Assembly: GCA_049295575.1 (NCBI GenBank)
Contig: JBAQQX010000002.1
Span: forward strand, 1-64,000
Origin: UBA6022 sp049295575
GTDB taxonomy: Bacteria > Patescibacteriota > Saccharimonadia > Saccharimonadales > Saccharimonadaceae
Length of the DNA: 64,000 nucleotides
Reading direction: 5' to 3'
A model generated the notes under the pieces. That model was not told the origin of the DNA. It saw only the letters and a program-made list of their open reading frames with translations, and ran no database searches. Both the position numbers and the translations under genes were made by a program. Position 1 is the stretch's first letter. Every line of letters begins with the position of its first letter. Positions 39,794-48,887 of this stretch are shown here, piece by piece.

Positions 39794-39822
39794 TTTACAA
39801 AATACGTAAATAATGTTATGAT
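39794..39822 (+). promoter_or_regulatory. Promoter of the surface-protein gene
   Basis: TTTACA (39794-39799), a 17-nt spacer and TATGAT (39817-39822, preceded by TGT). It lies outside the inverted-repeat-bounded segment. Confidence 0.75.
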
Positions 39823-39836
39823 TGCGCTTAGTGTGG

Positions 39837-39938
39837 CACATTCGTGCTGCTGATCGAGCGAACCTAAGTAGCTCGGTAGTTTTTGAAAACTCATTTACTC
39901 AGACGAAGGACGTCTGGATGCTTTATGAAAGGAGGTGA
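39837..39938 (+). promoter_or_regulatory. Structured leader of the surface-protein gene
   Basis: Three small hairpins follow each other: GCAC/GTGC near 39837-39848, CGAGC/GCTCG at about 39855-39875 and CAGACG/CGTCTG at 39900-39916. AAAGGAGGTGA (39928-39938), a full match to the 16S rRNA tail, comes next. No known riboswitch is recognised. Confidence 0.5.
39888..39903. repeat. Left copy of 16-bp inverted repeat
   Basis: AACTCATTTACTCAGA is the exact reverse complement of 41123-41138. It lies in the leader, between promoter and Shine-Dalgarno. Confidence 0.85.
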
Positions 39939-39946
39939 GTGGCGTG

Positions 39947-41131
39947 ATGCTACTCGCCAATCTCAAGAAGTCGAAGGCGTATGCCGTACTTGGCGTCCTC
40001 TTCCTCGTCATCGCTGTCTGCTTCAGCACAGTACAGGCGGCCCCCGCTAAGGCGGCTGCCGTGTTTTGCTGCAGTGGCACGTTCTCTGTAGACTCGGCCA
40101 ATCCATCTGTGGCGACCCTTACGGTCTCCAGTAGTTCGGCTGTGTCGCTGGATGTTGAAATTGTTGTGTCGGCAAGCTCATCGGCTGGCTCGTCACAACA
40201 GGTCTTCATTGTGAAGACGCAACCGGCAACACCGGAGAATGATCCGAACACCCCCGCAGTGGTTGTGCCTTGGAGTGGCTCATTCGGTCCCTACACGGTG
40301 CCGTCTGGTGCTACTGTCAGCGCTACCCTTGGGGGAACGTTGCTCGATAGCTACACCAATACCGATACTACGGTGACTGTAACGCCAATCGCTCCGACGA
40401 GCAACGGCACCACTGTCACCATTCCGGTAGCAGTTGGCGGCAGCTATGTCTACAAGGATGCGGCAACCAATGAAGTGCTTCAGCCGGGGCATCACTCATT
40501 GGTTCCGGGTTCTCCTTTGACAGTCATTGCCGCTCCGGCGTTGCCGGGAGTGGTACTGACGACGACGGGGCCGTGGACTTTCGAGTACGTCCCACCTACT
40601 CCAATTCTGGAGCGGGCTCTGCCGCCGCATGCGCCGACCTTTGTCGACAAGTGTGGTACGGCGGATGACACGATTCTCTACCCAGAGCTTGTCAGGGGGA
40701 TCGCGAAATATGTCACGGGCGACCAGCCTGGTGGCTCCGTTGTGGTGACGGCGGCCCTCTTGGAGGGTTTTGCGCCGCCTCGCGCACCAATGAGCTGGCC
40801 TTACACGTTCAGTGCTGAGCCTTGCGCTCCGGCCACGAACACCGGGTCGAAGCCTGATCCAAAACCAGAGGTCAAGCCGAATCCAGCTCCTGCGGTTCCG
40901 CATCTCAATCAGCCGGCAGCGACGACACCCGTCGTTACGCAGGCTGTTGAAGCGGAGAAGGCGCAGGCAACGGCGGTTACGTCGACCGACCGGAACTACA
41001 CCATTCGTGGTGCAGCGTCGGGTGTGTCGCAGACGGGGCTGTCGATGTGGCCACTGGTCGCAGTTGGCATTTTGGTGCTGGCAGCGGCTTTGCTGATGCG
41101 TCGTCGCTCTGTTGCAGGAGCATCTGAGTAA
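39947..41131 (+). CDS. Sortase-anchored surface protein, GC-rich
   Basis: The 394-residue protein has a signal peptide (helix AYAVLGVLFLVIAVCFS, cut after about AKA), beta-rich Ser/Thr/Val domains (about 45-275), a Pro/Lys linker (KPDPKPEVKPNPAPAVP) and a C-terminal sorting signal: SQTG, a hydrophobic helix (LVAVGILVLAAALL) and MRRR. No repeat or catalytic motif is recognised. Sampled lines are about 58-60% GC against about 48% in the next gene, suggesting transfer, perhaps from a host. GTG 39944 is an alternative start. Its stop lies inside the right inverted repeat. Confidence 0.8.
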   Translation: MLLANLKKSKAYAVLGVLFLVIAVCFSTVQAAPAKAAAVFCCSGTFSVDSANPSVATLTVSSSSAVSLDVEIVVSASSSAGSSQQVFIVKTQPATPENDPNTPAVVVPWSGSFGPYTVPSGATVSATLGGTLLDSYTNTDTTVTVTPIAPTSNGTTVTIPVAVGGSYVYKDAATNEVLQPGHHSLVPGSPLTVIAAPALPGVVLTTTGPWTFEYVPPTPILERALPPHAPTFVDKCGTADDTILYPELVRGIAKYVTGDQPGGSVVVTAALLEGFAPPRAPMSWPYTFSAEPCAPATNTGSKPDPKPEVKPNPAPAVPHLNQPAATTPVVTQAVEAEKAQATAVTSTDRNYTIRGAASGVSQTGLSMWPLVAVGILVLAAALLMRRRSVAGASE

Positions 41132-41138
41132 ATGAGTT
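41123..41138. repeat. Right copy of 16-bp inverted repeat
   Basis: TCTGAGTAAATGAGTT contains the stop codon of the surface-protein gene and is the exact reverse complement of 39888-39903. Confidence 0.85.
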
Positions 41139-41204
41139 CGCCGGTAGGCGCTAGAGTCGATGAGTGTACCAATCCAGGTGCGGCCATCCTCTAGCGCCCC
41201 GGCG
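41139..41204 (+). terminator. Large hairpin after the surface-protein gene
   Basis: CGCCGG-TA-GGCGCTAGAG (41139-41156) pairs with CTCTAGCGCC-CCGGCG (41189-41204), a 16-bp stem with a 2-nt bulge and 32-nt loop. It may terminate transcription or be a recombination site; a T-rich stretch follows. The rest of the gap to 41311 holds a GACATATGTC palindrome (41219-41228). Confidence 0.55.
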
Positions 41205-41311
41205 CTCTCTTATTTATGGACATATGTCAGCCAATAGAAATTGACGAAGATATGGTCATAAATGATAACTAGCAGTTGCGTAGAGTACCGTAAGTATATT
41301 ATGCTTGTGCT

Positions 41312-41896
41312 ATGAACAAAAAGGCGGGCCGATTCTCAAAAAAAATAATAATTATCAGTAGTATTATTGCTTTGCTCGTCGTTGCCTCGCTGGGGGGCGG
41401 ATTATATTATCTAAACGTGCAGCGGCAACAGAAACAAGCAGAGGCGGCTCGCCGCGATATTGCAGTTCAGGTTGAGCGAAAAAAACTAGATGAGGCTGCA
41501 TTTAGGGGTAATCGGGACATAGCCGCTCGTTACGCAGAAAAGGTAGCGAATAACGAGTCAGAGGCGGCCTATCAATTATATACGCAAGAGGCAAATAAAC
41601 TGACCGACACTAATGAAAAGATAGCCATGTATGAGCAGGCGGTTATGATCGCTTATCGTACAAACCGGACAGATGATGCAGTGCGATTTTCCGTTACACT
41701 AAGTGAGCTAAATCCGGACTATCGTACATTTGCCAACTTGGCAGATCTGTATGATCGACAGAACGATACTGTTCGAGAGAAAGAATATCTCCAAAAAGCC
41801 ATCGATCAGCTGGAGACCTTCCCGCAGGATTCTAGTGAATATAAAGATTTGCTACCATATTATCAATCGATTCTTGAGAAGGCCGAGGTAAAATAA
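41312..41896 (+). CDS. Membrane-anchored helical-repeat protein
   Basis: I do not recognise the family. The 194-residue protein has one membrane helix (about 11-33, IIIISSIIALLVVASLGGGL), then a charged helical region and TPR-like stretches (AMYEQAVMIAYRTNRTDDAV, FANLADLYDRQNDTVREKE). It overlaps the start of the 800-residue secreted protein (TAATG), so they likely work together. A weak TATGCT ends 6 nt before the ATG. Confidence 0.6.
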   Translation: MNKKAGRFSKKIIIISSIIALLVVASLGGGLYYLNVQRQQKQAEAARRDIAVQVERKKLDEAAFRGNRDIAARYAEKVANNESEAAYQLYTQEANKLTDTNEKIAMYEQAVMIAYRTNRTDDAVRFSVTLSELNPDYRTFANLADLYDRQNDTVREKEYLQKAIDQLETFPQDSSEYKDLLPYYQSILEKAEVK

Positions 41897-44298
41897 TGCG
41901 CTTGCTACGATACGCATACGGTGGCATCTTATCTATAGCAGCGCTATCATTGCTCGCAAGCGCACTTTTGCCAGCCTCGTCTGTCGGTGCAGCGACCTAT
42001 AGTCCGAATCTCCAGGGTGCACGCGACTGGGCGAATGTCTACTGTCCAGATCCTAGTTACAAGGAAGATAAAATCGCTGACTTTATGTGGATTACGGGCC
42101 CGGGTGGAGGCACCGACATGAGTGCTGTGAGGGGCGGGTCTGATCAGGTTGATATTACGATTAACTTCGTTGCCACTTACTGCTCTAACTGGCCGAAAGG
42201 ATATATAAACGGAGCGAAGCAGCTTTCTGTTGACGACGCTAACGGCACGAACAGACTAATAGGAGGCCCGGGCGCTATTACCTACGAGGATAGGTGGAAT
42301 CGTGCAGGAATTGGAATTCGAGATGAGCGAGGCGTCTATCCGTATGCTGCCAAACTGAACGTTAGTGGCTGGGAGACGGGTTTACACGAGGTCTGTACGG
42401 GATTTGGTACGACTACGAATCGGCCTGGCGCCACCTTCTCAGCTTCTCCGAATGCTTGTTTTAACGTTAACTTTACGCGTATTGATCCATGGACTACGGA
42501 CGGAAGGTCTCTTATTGGAGTAAATGCTTCTCCAAATGTCGTCAATTGGCCAGCAGACCCACCGGGAGCGGGGGTGCCTACGCAGCCTGGCTCAGTGCTT
42601 AAATGGAATCACAGACTATGGAACAATAGCGGTTATAACATGACTCGAACTATCTATTGGTCGGTTCGACAATCTGGCTTTAGTGGCGGGGCTGGTTGGA
42701 GGAACGGAAGTGCAGACCCTCAAGGTTGGAATAGCGGTAGTGCAAATGGTAGTGTAAATAGTCCATTTGTCAACGAAGGTCCTGCTGTCAATGCAACGCA
42801 GTATACAGTCACTCAAGATGATGTTGGTAATAAATTATGTCAGTGGCTCGTATGGACACCTCAAACATATGATACGCCGATTGACACTCAGCCGACCGGC
42901 ATGAGCCCAAAGGCATGTACTGAGGTGCCGTATAACTTTAACCTTTCTCCCTCTATCGGAGATCTTGGTATGGATATTGGCGATCAAGATGGAACAATAC
43001 CGTCCGTACGAGCGATCGTTGCAAACAGCGGTCCAACTAAGAGTTATGTAGATATACGATGGCAGTTAAGTAAGACTATTGTGAGGTCTGGCAATACGAT
43101 TCCAAAAGGCGCGGACAATAGACAAGAAAGTTGTGAATATTATGGCAATGAATGTACGTCAACTGAAGGAAGAGGTTCTGGAAGTGGTGATACGAGCTTT
43201 GGCGTCACCTCTACAACCGTCAGTCAACTATTAAACCAGCCTATCGGAGATCTTGAAGTGGGTGATCAAGTCTGCTACGGCTTGTCTATTACAGCCTATC
43301 GACAAGGTCTTGATAATAACTCCGGCGAGTGGCGCCATAGTGCTCCTCAATGCGTCATCGTCGGCAAGAAACCGAAGGTCCAAATTTGGGGTAGCGATCT
43401 ATCTGTCGGTCGTCGATTTGATAATGACACTAGTGCTCCTTCGGGTAGCAATGTCGATGTCAGTACCTCAATAAAAGCCGGCAACACGAAGGTGTTTGGC
43501 AGCTGGGTAGAGTACGGTGTATTTGCAACGGGCACTATTACGGGCGGGTCTGCGGCAGGACTAGCAGGCCAAGATGGTCACGGTCCGGGTACGCAGGCAG
43601 ACTGGAGTAAGTTGACGTTTGCCAATGCTGGGCATACGCCAGTAAGTGGTTGTAACGGAGCCTTGAAGTTTGGTTGTTACGCGACAGCGGGGAACCTAGG
43701 CACGATTCCGAATGTTGCTGCCCGTCTTGCTCCAAAGGCGGTCACGAGCACTCCGTCATTAAGTGGAAGTACGTCATTGGATAGTCTCAATGATACCTAC
43801 TACGTTAACGGCAATCTACAAATTACAGGTGGGGCGATCGCTAAGGGCAGGTCAGTTGTTATCAAGGCGTCTGGCACCGTATTTATCGATGGTGATATTC
43901 GCTATACTACAGACTCGCTTGCTTCAACTGACGAGATTCCACAAGTTGTGATTATCGCGAACAGTATCCAGATTAAAGATACTGTAACTAATGTTGATGC
44001 GTGGCTTATCGCGAATGGCACTCAGGGAAGTGTACATACATGTAATAATCGCACATTGACGAGCACGCCTGTCTTAACAAGCGGTATTTGCGACAAGAAG
44101 TTAATTGTTAACGGACCTGTCATGGCAAAGAAGCTGTATCTTACTCGAACAGCTGGTTCTGGAACGGGTACGGCGAGTGGTGAGCCGGGCGAAGTACTTA
44201 ATCTGCGTGCAGATGCGTACCTATGGGCAATTGGCCGCGCAGGCGGCGAGGGAAGTGTTCAGACAATCGATACTCGTGAACTAGCACCGCGGTTCTAA
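41896..44298 (+). CDS. Large secreted protein preceding the pilus operon
   Basis: The 800-residue protein has a signal peptide (ILSIAALSLLASALLPASS, cleaved near VGA/AT) and a long extracellular region rich in Gly, Asn, Ser and Thr with paired cysteines. The C-terminal 200 residues are a beta-solenoid-like domain (YYVNGNLQITGGAIAKGRS, GTVFIDGDIRY, KKLIVNGPVMAKKLYLTR, LNLRADAYLWAIGR) ending LAPRF. I recall similar endings in large CPR proteins next to pilus genes. An adhesin or pilus-associated role is inferred from context only. Confidence 0.65.
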   Translation: MRLLRYAYGGILSIAALSLLASALLPASSVGAATYSPNLQGARDWANVYCPDPSYKEDKIADFMWITGPGGGTDMSAVRGGSDQVDITINFVATYCSNWPKGYINGAKQLSVDDANGTNRLIGGPGAITYEDRWNRAGIGIRDERGVYPYAAKLNVSGWETGLHEVCTGFGTTTNRPGATFSASPNACFNVNFTRIDPWTTDGRSLIGVNASPNVVNWPADPPGAGVPTQPGSVLKWNHRLWNNSGYNMTRTIYWSVRQSGFSGGAGWRNGSADPQGWNSGSANGSVNSPFVNEGPAVNATQYTVTQDDVGNKLCQWLVWTPQTYDTPIDTQPTGMSPKACTEVPYNFNLSPSIGDLGMDIGDQDGTIPSVRAIVANSGPTKSYVDIRWQLSKTIVRSGNTIPKGADNRQESCEYYGNECTSTEGRGSGSGDTSFGVTSTTVSQLLNQPIGDLEVGDQVCYGLSITAYRQGLDNNSGEWRHSAPQCVIVGKKPKVQIWGSDLSVGRRFDNDTSAPSGSNVDVSTSIKAGNTKVFGSWVEYGVFATGTITGGSAAGLAGQDGHGPGTQADWSKLTFANAGHTPVSGCNGALKFGCYATAGNLGTIPNVAARLAPKAVTSTPSLSGSTSLDSLNDTYYVNGNLQITGGAIAKGRSVVIKASGTVFIDGDIRYTTDSLASTDEIPQVVIIANSIQIKDTVTNVDAWLIANGTQGSVHTCNNRTLTSTPVLTSGICDKKLIVNGPVMAKKLYLTRTAGSGTGTASGEPGEVLNLRADAYLWAIGRAGGEGSVQTIDTRELAPRF

Positions 44299-44340
44299 TA
44301 ACACTTAACAATAGGCTTGTATTTTATCATCTTGCTTATG

Positions 44341-44346
44341 TATAAT
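44341..44346 (+). promoter_or_regulatory. -10 of the pilMNO-BTC operon
   Basis: TATAAT overlaps the first in-frame ATG (44345), showing that the true pilM start is ATG 44357, 10 nt downstream. Confidence 0.7.
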
Positions 44347-44356
44347 GAAGGATAAT

Positions 44357-45406
44357 ATGGCATTACTAAAAGGCGTGGGCGACTTTTTTGCACTAGATAT
44401 CGGTTCCAATGCGGTTCGGGTGGTTCAGCTAGCAAACAACGGAACAGACAACTGGACATTACTTCATTATGGCTATGCGCCATTAGATTCTAAACTGGCG
44501 ACAAGTTCTTCAACTGAATCACAGCGCCGACTAGGCGAAGTTATTATGACGGCAATTGGCCAGAGTGGTATCAAGACAAAGAATGTTGTCATTGGTCTGC
44601 CATCAAGCAAAACATTCACGACCGTGATTGATGTGCCGACAGTGTCGCCGGCCGAACTTAAGGCAACATTGAAATACCAAGTTGATCAGTATATTCCAAT
44701 GTCAATTGATGAAGCTAAGGTAGACTGGGCGTTACTTGGACAATCACTTCACGATCCTCAGAAGCAGGAAGTACTTCTTGCTAGTACGGCAAACTCCTAT
44801 GCAGAAGAGCGACTTGAATTTGTTGAAGGGCTTGGCCTGAATGTAATCGCAGCCGAACCGGATCCACTCGCTATGGTTCGCTCTTTGTTGCCAAGTGGTG
44901 TAAAGGACGCGCGACTTCTTATTGATGTCGGGGAACATTCAACCGACCTTGCGATTACCTTCAATGATTCACCGCGATTGGTTCGAACTATCCCGACTGG
45001 ACTTAACTCGCTCGTGAAAGCGGCAGTCCAGAACTTAAATGTACAAGAAGACCAAGCAAGGCAGTTTATTCTTAAATTTGGTCTTGCACCGGATCGTCTC
45101 GAGGGCCAGGTATTTCGCGCGATTGAAAGTGTGCTCGATAACTTTGCAGCGGAACTTGTTAAGTCTATTAAATTCTTCCAGACTCGCTACCCGAATACTT
45201 CAGTAAGCGGCATATTGCTTTCGGGCTACGGTGCAGTTGTACCGAAGCTAGGCGACTATGTTAGTGCCAAAACAGGAGTTCAATCCCAAATCGCTAATCC
45301 GTGGCAAAAAGTACGTGTTCAGCAATCAGATCAGCAGCAGCTTGGTACGATTGCGACTGAGTTCGCGACTGTAGTAGGACTAGCACAGCGGAGTAATAAG
45401 TCATGA
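44357..45406 (+). CDS. pilM: Type IV pilus assembly protein PilM
   Basis: PilM is an actin-like cytoplasmic ATPase that holds PilN at the membrane. The 349-residue protein has FFALDIGSNAVRVVQL (phosphate 1), LKYQVDQYIPMSIDEA, LLIDVGEHSTDLAI (phosphate 2) and ILLSGYGAVVPKL (adenosine motif). It leads an operon of seven tightly joined genes and overlaps pilN (ATGA). Confidence 0.95.
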   Translation: MALLKGVGDFFALDIGSNAVRVVQLANNGTDNWTLLHYGYAPLDSKLATSSSTESQRRLGEVIMTAIGQSGIKTKNVVIGLPSSKTFTTVIDVPTVSPAELKATLKYQVDQYIPMSIDEAKVDWALLGQSLHDPQKQEVLLASTANSYAEERLEFVEGLGLNVIAAEPDPLAMVRSLLPSGVKDARLLIDVGEHSTDLAITFNDSPRLVRTIPTGLNSLVKAAVQNLNVQEDQARQFILKFGLAPDRLEGQVFRAIESVLDNFAAELVKSIKFFQTRYPNTSVSGILLSGYGAVVPKLGDYVSAKTGVQSQIANPWQKVRVQQSDQQQLGTIATEFATVVGLAQRSNKS

Positions 45407-46152
45407 TCGAAATTAACCTTATACCAGATGTTAAGCAGGAGCTAATTAAGGCCGAGCGTGTTCGTAGCGGTGTGATATCAACTGCGATCCTTGTCGGTAT
45501 CGCGTCCGTCGCAGTCGTAGCGGTGCTAGGTGGGGTAATTGGCGGCCAAGCGATCGCCAGTAAGATCGCCGATGACAGTATTAAGGATCAGAATGCCGAG
45601 CTTATTGGTAAGCCTGATCTGACAAATACGCTCACGATTCAAAATCAGCTTACGAAACTATCTAAAATGCACGCTGATAAGAAAATTGACTCACGTTTGT
45701 TTGATATGATGGTCGCAATTAATCCAGCCGCCCCAAATAATGCGACATTTTCAAGCATCAAGCTCGACCCTGCCACTAAGACAATTAGTATTGAAGGACA
45801 GTCATCCGGTGGATTTGCTGCCGTAGAAGTGCTTAAGAAAACAATCCTTAACACTAAAGTTACTTACCTTAATCAAGTTGACAAGAACGCGGATGATAAT
45901 GACGTTATACGAGAAGCTGCTTTGGCGAGCGCCGTGGACGTAAAGGAAATTAGCTACGGCGAGGATTCATCAGGGCAGCGAGTTCTCCGATTTGTTATAT
46001 CGTTTACGTATCCGGCTGAACTATTCCAATCTGGCCTCCGAAATGTAGAAGTAAAAGCACCTAATCAACAAGAAAACGTGACCGATTCACGTGGTCGTAT
46101 TCCAGAGAGTCTCTTTTCTGACCCGGCTGACGATTTGAAGGAGAGTAACTAA
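45403..46152 (+). CDS. pilN: Type IV pilus assembly protein PilN
   Basis: The 249-residue protein starts with the PilM-binding motif MIEINLIPD, has one membrane helix (about 25-48) and a ferredoxin-like periplasmic domain with NNATFSSIKLDPATKTISIEG. It pairs with PilO in the inner-membrane alignment complex. Genes overlap on both sides (ATGA with pilM, TAATG with pilO). Confidence 0.92.
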   Translation: MIEINLIPDVKQELIKAERVRSGVISTAILVGIASVAVVAVLGGVIGGQAIASKIADDSIKDQNAELIGKPDLTNTLTIQNQLTKLSKMHADKKIDSRLFDMMVAINPAAPNNATFSSIKLDPATKTISIEGQSSGGFAAVEVLKKTILNTKVTYLNQVDKNADDNDVIREAALASAVDVKEISYGEDSSGQRVLRFVISFTYPAELFQSGLRNVEVKAPNQQENVTDSRGRIPESLFSDPADDLKESN

Positions 46153-46853
46153 TGCCTACTAAAGAAGTTGCGCTTAGAAAGCGTCAACAAATTGCAAAAG
46201 CGAATCGAACGATGTTCCTTTGGGTCGCTGGTGTCTCGGTGATTGTAGGTTTTGCGGCGGTTGGATCTATTTTCTTAGTCCAGAAATTGGCTTTTAATCA
46301 GAAGGTTATTAATGAAAAAAATAACACCGTATCTATCTTAATGAAGAATAATAAGGCCGTTGCCGAGCTAAAAGACAACATTCGTCTACTCGACACAAAC
46401 GAGGGACTTAATAGCGTCAAAGCAAAGTCTGACGATAAAGCACTTCAAGTAGTGCTCGATGCACTGCCGGCTGACGGTAACTCACTTGCGCTTGGATCCT
46501 CACTGCAGCAAAAGCTTATTGAAGGTATTCCGGGCTTGACGCTTGAGTCATTAAACATGACCCCAGTTGCTGGTGTGGAAGTATCGTCTAGTGCTAATGT
46601 GCAAAGTGCTACACCTGTAGCTAGTAGTAAGGAGAAGAATAAGAATAAGATTGTATTTAAGCTTGCTGTATCTGGCGACGCTAATGCCTTGAAACAGCTG
46701 CTTGATCGATTCGAGCATTCAATTCGTGCTATCGACGTGACAAATCTGGTACTTGAGCAGACAAACGGAAAGCTTACGATGACAATTGATGCAAATGCAT
46801 TTTATGAGCCCGAACGTGTCATTGAACTAACAGATAAGGTAGTAAAGCCATGA
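46152..46853 (+). CDS. pilO: PilO-like pilus assembly protein
   Basis: The 233-residue protein has a basic cytoplasmic start, a membrane helix (about 23-45) and a coiled-coil stretch before a small alpha/beta domain (IVFKLAVSGDANALKQLLDRF, KLTMTIDANAFYEPE). Sequence similarity to PilO is weak; position after pilN and the domain plan support the call. Confidence 0.82.
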   Translation: MPTKEVALRKRQQIAKANRTMFLWVAGVSVIVGFAAVGSIFLVQKLAFNQKVINEKNNTVSILMKNNKAVAELKDNIRLLDTNEGLNSVKAKSDDKALQVVLDALPADGNSLALGSSLQQKLIEGIPGLTLESLNMTPVAGVEVSSSANVQSATPVASSKEKNKNKIVFKLAVSGDANALKQLLDRFEHSIRAIDVTNLVLEQTNGKLTMTIDANAFYEPERVIELTDKVVKP

Positions 46854-47086
46854 AAAAAACAGATATTGCTATGATTATTCTTATCGCATCGATGAGTGTC
46901 TTGGTGGCCTACTTTATCGCTGGTGCATTGCCGATGTTTAAGACAAATGAAAAGCCAGTAAAAGTAAAGACCGTCGATGTTATCAAAACCGACGTTGTCG
47001 AGCCGGATCCTGCTATCTTTAACAAAGAGGCTATTAATCCGACAGTTGAAGTGCTGATCGGTGGTGGCACTAATGCGACTCAATAA
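46850..47086 (+). CDS. Small membrane protein in the pilus operon
   Basis: The 78-residue protein has one membrane helix (IAMIILIASMSVLVAYFIAG) and a short exterior part with KVKTVDVIKTDVVEPDPAIF. It takes the place of pilP in proteobacterial operons but lacks its lipobox and fold, as expected where there is no outer membrane secretin. It overlaps pilO (ATGA). Function unknown. Confidence 0.75.
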   Translation: MKKTDIAMIILIASMSVLVAYFIAGALPMFKTNEKPVKVKTVDVIKTDVVEPDPAIFNKEAINPTVEVLIGGGTNATQ

Positions 47087-47105
47087 GATAAGTAGGAGTT
47101 AAGTC

Positions 47106-48869
47106 ATGGCGCTGTTAACGAGTGACATCCAGGATAAGCTGATTGATCTACTTGTCGGTGAGGGTCTGGTTCGCAAAGAGGTGATCGATGAAGCGAATGC
47201 TGAAGCGGCCCAGACAAATAAGCCGCTATTTAGTATCTTGGCTGAAAAGCATATCGTCGATGACGAGTTGCTGGCACACGCCATTGCCCAGGTATCTGGT
47301 GTACCTTATGTCAATCTTAGCAATAGCCTGATCGACCAGAAAGTTCTTAGTTTACTTGCTGAAGATATTGCCGAGCGATTCATGGCAGTACCGCTTGCCG
47401 AGGTTCAGAATCGACTCGCAGTGGCGATGATTGACGCAAATAACGTCCAGGCGGTCGATTATCTAGCCAATCTTATTCAGCGTCCAATCAAGGTATTTAT
47501 GGCATCGGAAGTTGGCGTTCGGCATGTGCTTGATCAGTATCGTACCGACCTCTCGAGTGTGGATGCCGCTGCTGAAGCTTCGCAAATGGAAGCGAGTCAG
47601 GACTCCGCCAAGGACATTAAAACGCTTGTTCAGGACTCTCCAATTAGCCGTGCATTGAGCACTATTTTGGAATATGCAGTTAAGTCTCGTGCTAGCGATG
47701 TGCACGTTGAGCCACTTGAGAAAACACTCAAGATTCGTTGCCGTGTCGACGGCGTTCTGCGTGAGATTATGCAGCTACCAAAGTCAATTGAACCAGCGCT
47801 GGTGAGCCGTATAAAGATCTTATCCAATCTCAAGATTGACGAGCACCGTATCCCGCAGGATGGCCAGTTTACAGTAAAGGTAGCGAATAAAGAAGTTGAC
47901 CTTCGTATTGCTATTAGCCCTGTCGTCTGGGGTGAGCAGGTTGTTATTCGTTTGCTCGATAAATCAGGTAACAGCTTTGATATTGAACAAATGGGGTATG
48001 CGGGCCGTTCGCTTCGTACTATTCGAAAAGGTATTCGCCGCCCGAACGGAATGGTGCTAACATCTGGTCCAACCGGCTCAGGTAAGTCGACCAGTCTATA
48101 TGCGCTTATAAAAGAGATTAAAGATGACTCAGTTAATATCGTAACGCTTGAAGATCCAGTCGAATACAAGATGGATGGAGTGAACCAGATTCAGGTGAAC
48201 GCCGACGTTGGGCTGACGTTTGCCAGCGGTCTACGCTCTATTCTTCGTCAAGACCCCGACGTCGTGATGGTAGGAGAGATTCGTGACTCGGAGACGGCTA
48301 ACCTAGCTGTGCAAGCAGCACTGACAGGGCACTTGGTATTTAGTACCCTGCACACCAACTCGGCAGCGGGTGTACTGCCGCGTCTACTTGATATGGGTAT
48401 CGAGCCGTTTCTCATCGCAAGTACCGTGAACACGATTATTGGTCAGCGGCTCGTGCGACGCGTGGCGCCAAAGCGCGAATCGTATCAATCGTCTCCGATA
48501 GAGACGCAGAATATTCTTGCGACTGTCGGCCATTTGCTCCCTAAGACCCCAGCCGATGTTTTGAAAGTTTCTGAAGATTTAGGGTACAAAGACTTGCCAC
48601 TGGCTGGCCAAAGCGCTTATACTTTAGTCAAGGGTAGAGATACGCCGCAAACACCGCGAGGCTACTCCGGTCGGGCCGGCCTATATGAAGTCATGGACGT
48701 GACCGAATCAATCCAGGACCTCATTGTAAAACGGGCGACAAGTGGAGAAATTCAGCGTCTGGCCATTTCGCAGGGAATGATCACGATGCGACAGGACGGC
48801 TACTTAAAGGCACTACAGGGCATTACAACAATCGAAGAAGTAAACCGCGTTGCGGCAGATATTGCATAA
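47106..48869 (+). CDS. pilB: Pilus extension ATPase PilB
   Basis: PilB powers pilus assembly. The 587-residue protein has the N-terminal GspE/MshEN domain (1-150), Walker A TSGPTGSGKSTS (about 315-326), Asp box TLEDPVEY, Walker B PDVVMVGEIRD and the His box TGHLVFSTLHTN. The usual zinc tetracysteine after QRLVRR is absent: the sequence reads VAPKRESYQ and later TPRGYSGRAGLYEV without any CxxC. TAGGAG lies upstream. Confidence 0.96.
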   Translation: MALLTSDIQDKLIDLLVGEGLVRKEVIDEANAEAAQTNKPLFSILAEKHIVDDELLAHAIAQVSGVPYVNLSNSLIDQKVLSLLAEDIAERFMAVPLAEVQNRLAVAMIDANNVQAVDYLANLIQRPIKVFMASEVGVRHVLDQYRTDLSSVDAAAEASQMEASQDSAKDIKTLVQDSPISRALSTILEYAVKSRASDVHVEPLEKTLKIRCRVDGVLREIMQLPKSIEPALVSRIKILSNLKIDEHRIPQDGQFTVKVANKEVDLRIAISPVVWGEQVVIRLLDKSGNSFDIEQMGYAGRSLRTIRKGIRRPNGMVLTSGPTGSGKSTSLYALIKEIKDDSVNIVTLEDPVEYKMDGVNQIQVNADVGLTFASGLRSILRQDPDVVMVGEIRDSETANLAVQAALTGHLVFSTLHTNSAAGVLPRLLDMGIEPFLIASTVNTIIGQRLVRRVAPKRESYQSSPIETQNILATVGHLLPKTPADVLKVSEDLGYKDLPLAGQSAYTLVKGRDTPQTPRGYSGRAGLYEVMDVTESIQDLIVKRATSGEIQRLAISQGMITMRQDGYLKALQGITTIEEVNRVAADIA

Positions 48870-48887
48870 AGAAGGGTGGATGAAATT

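Noticed and set aside
41139..41204. Integron attC site after the surface-protein gene
   Set aside because: The hairpin is attC-like in size, but no GTTRRRY core or partner site is present and no integrase lies near.
44345..44347. ATG 44345 as pilM start
   Set aside because: It lies inside the TATAAT of the promoter, so it would not be transcribed.
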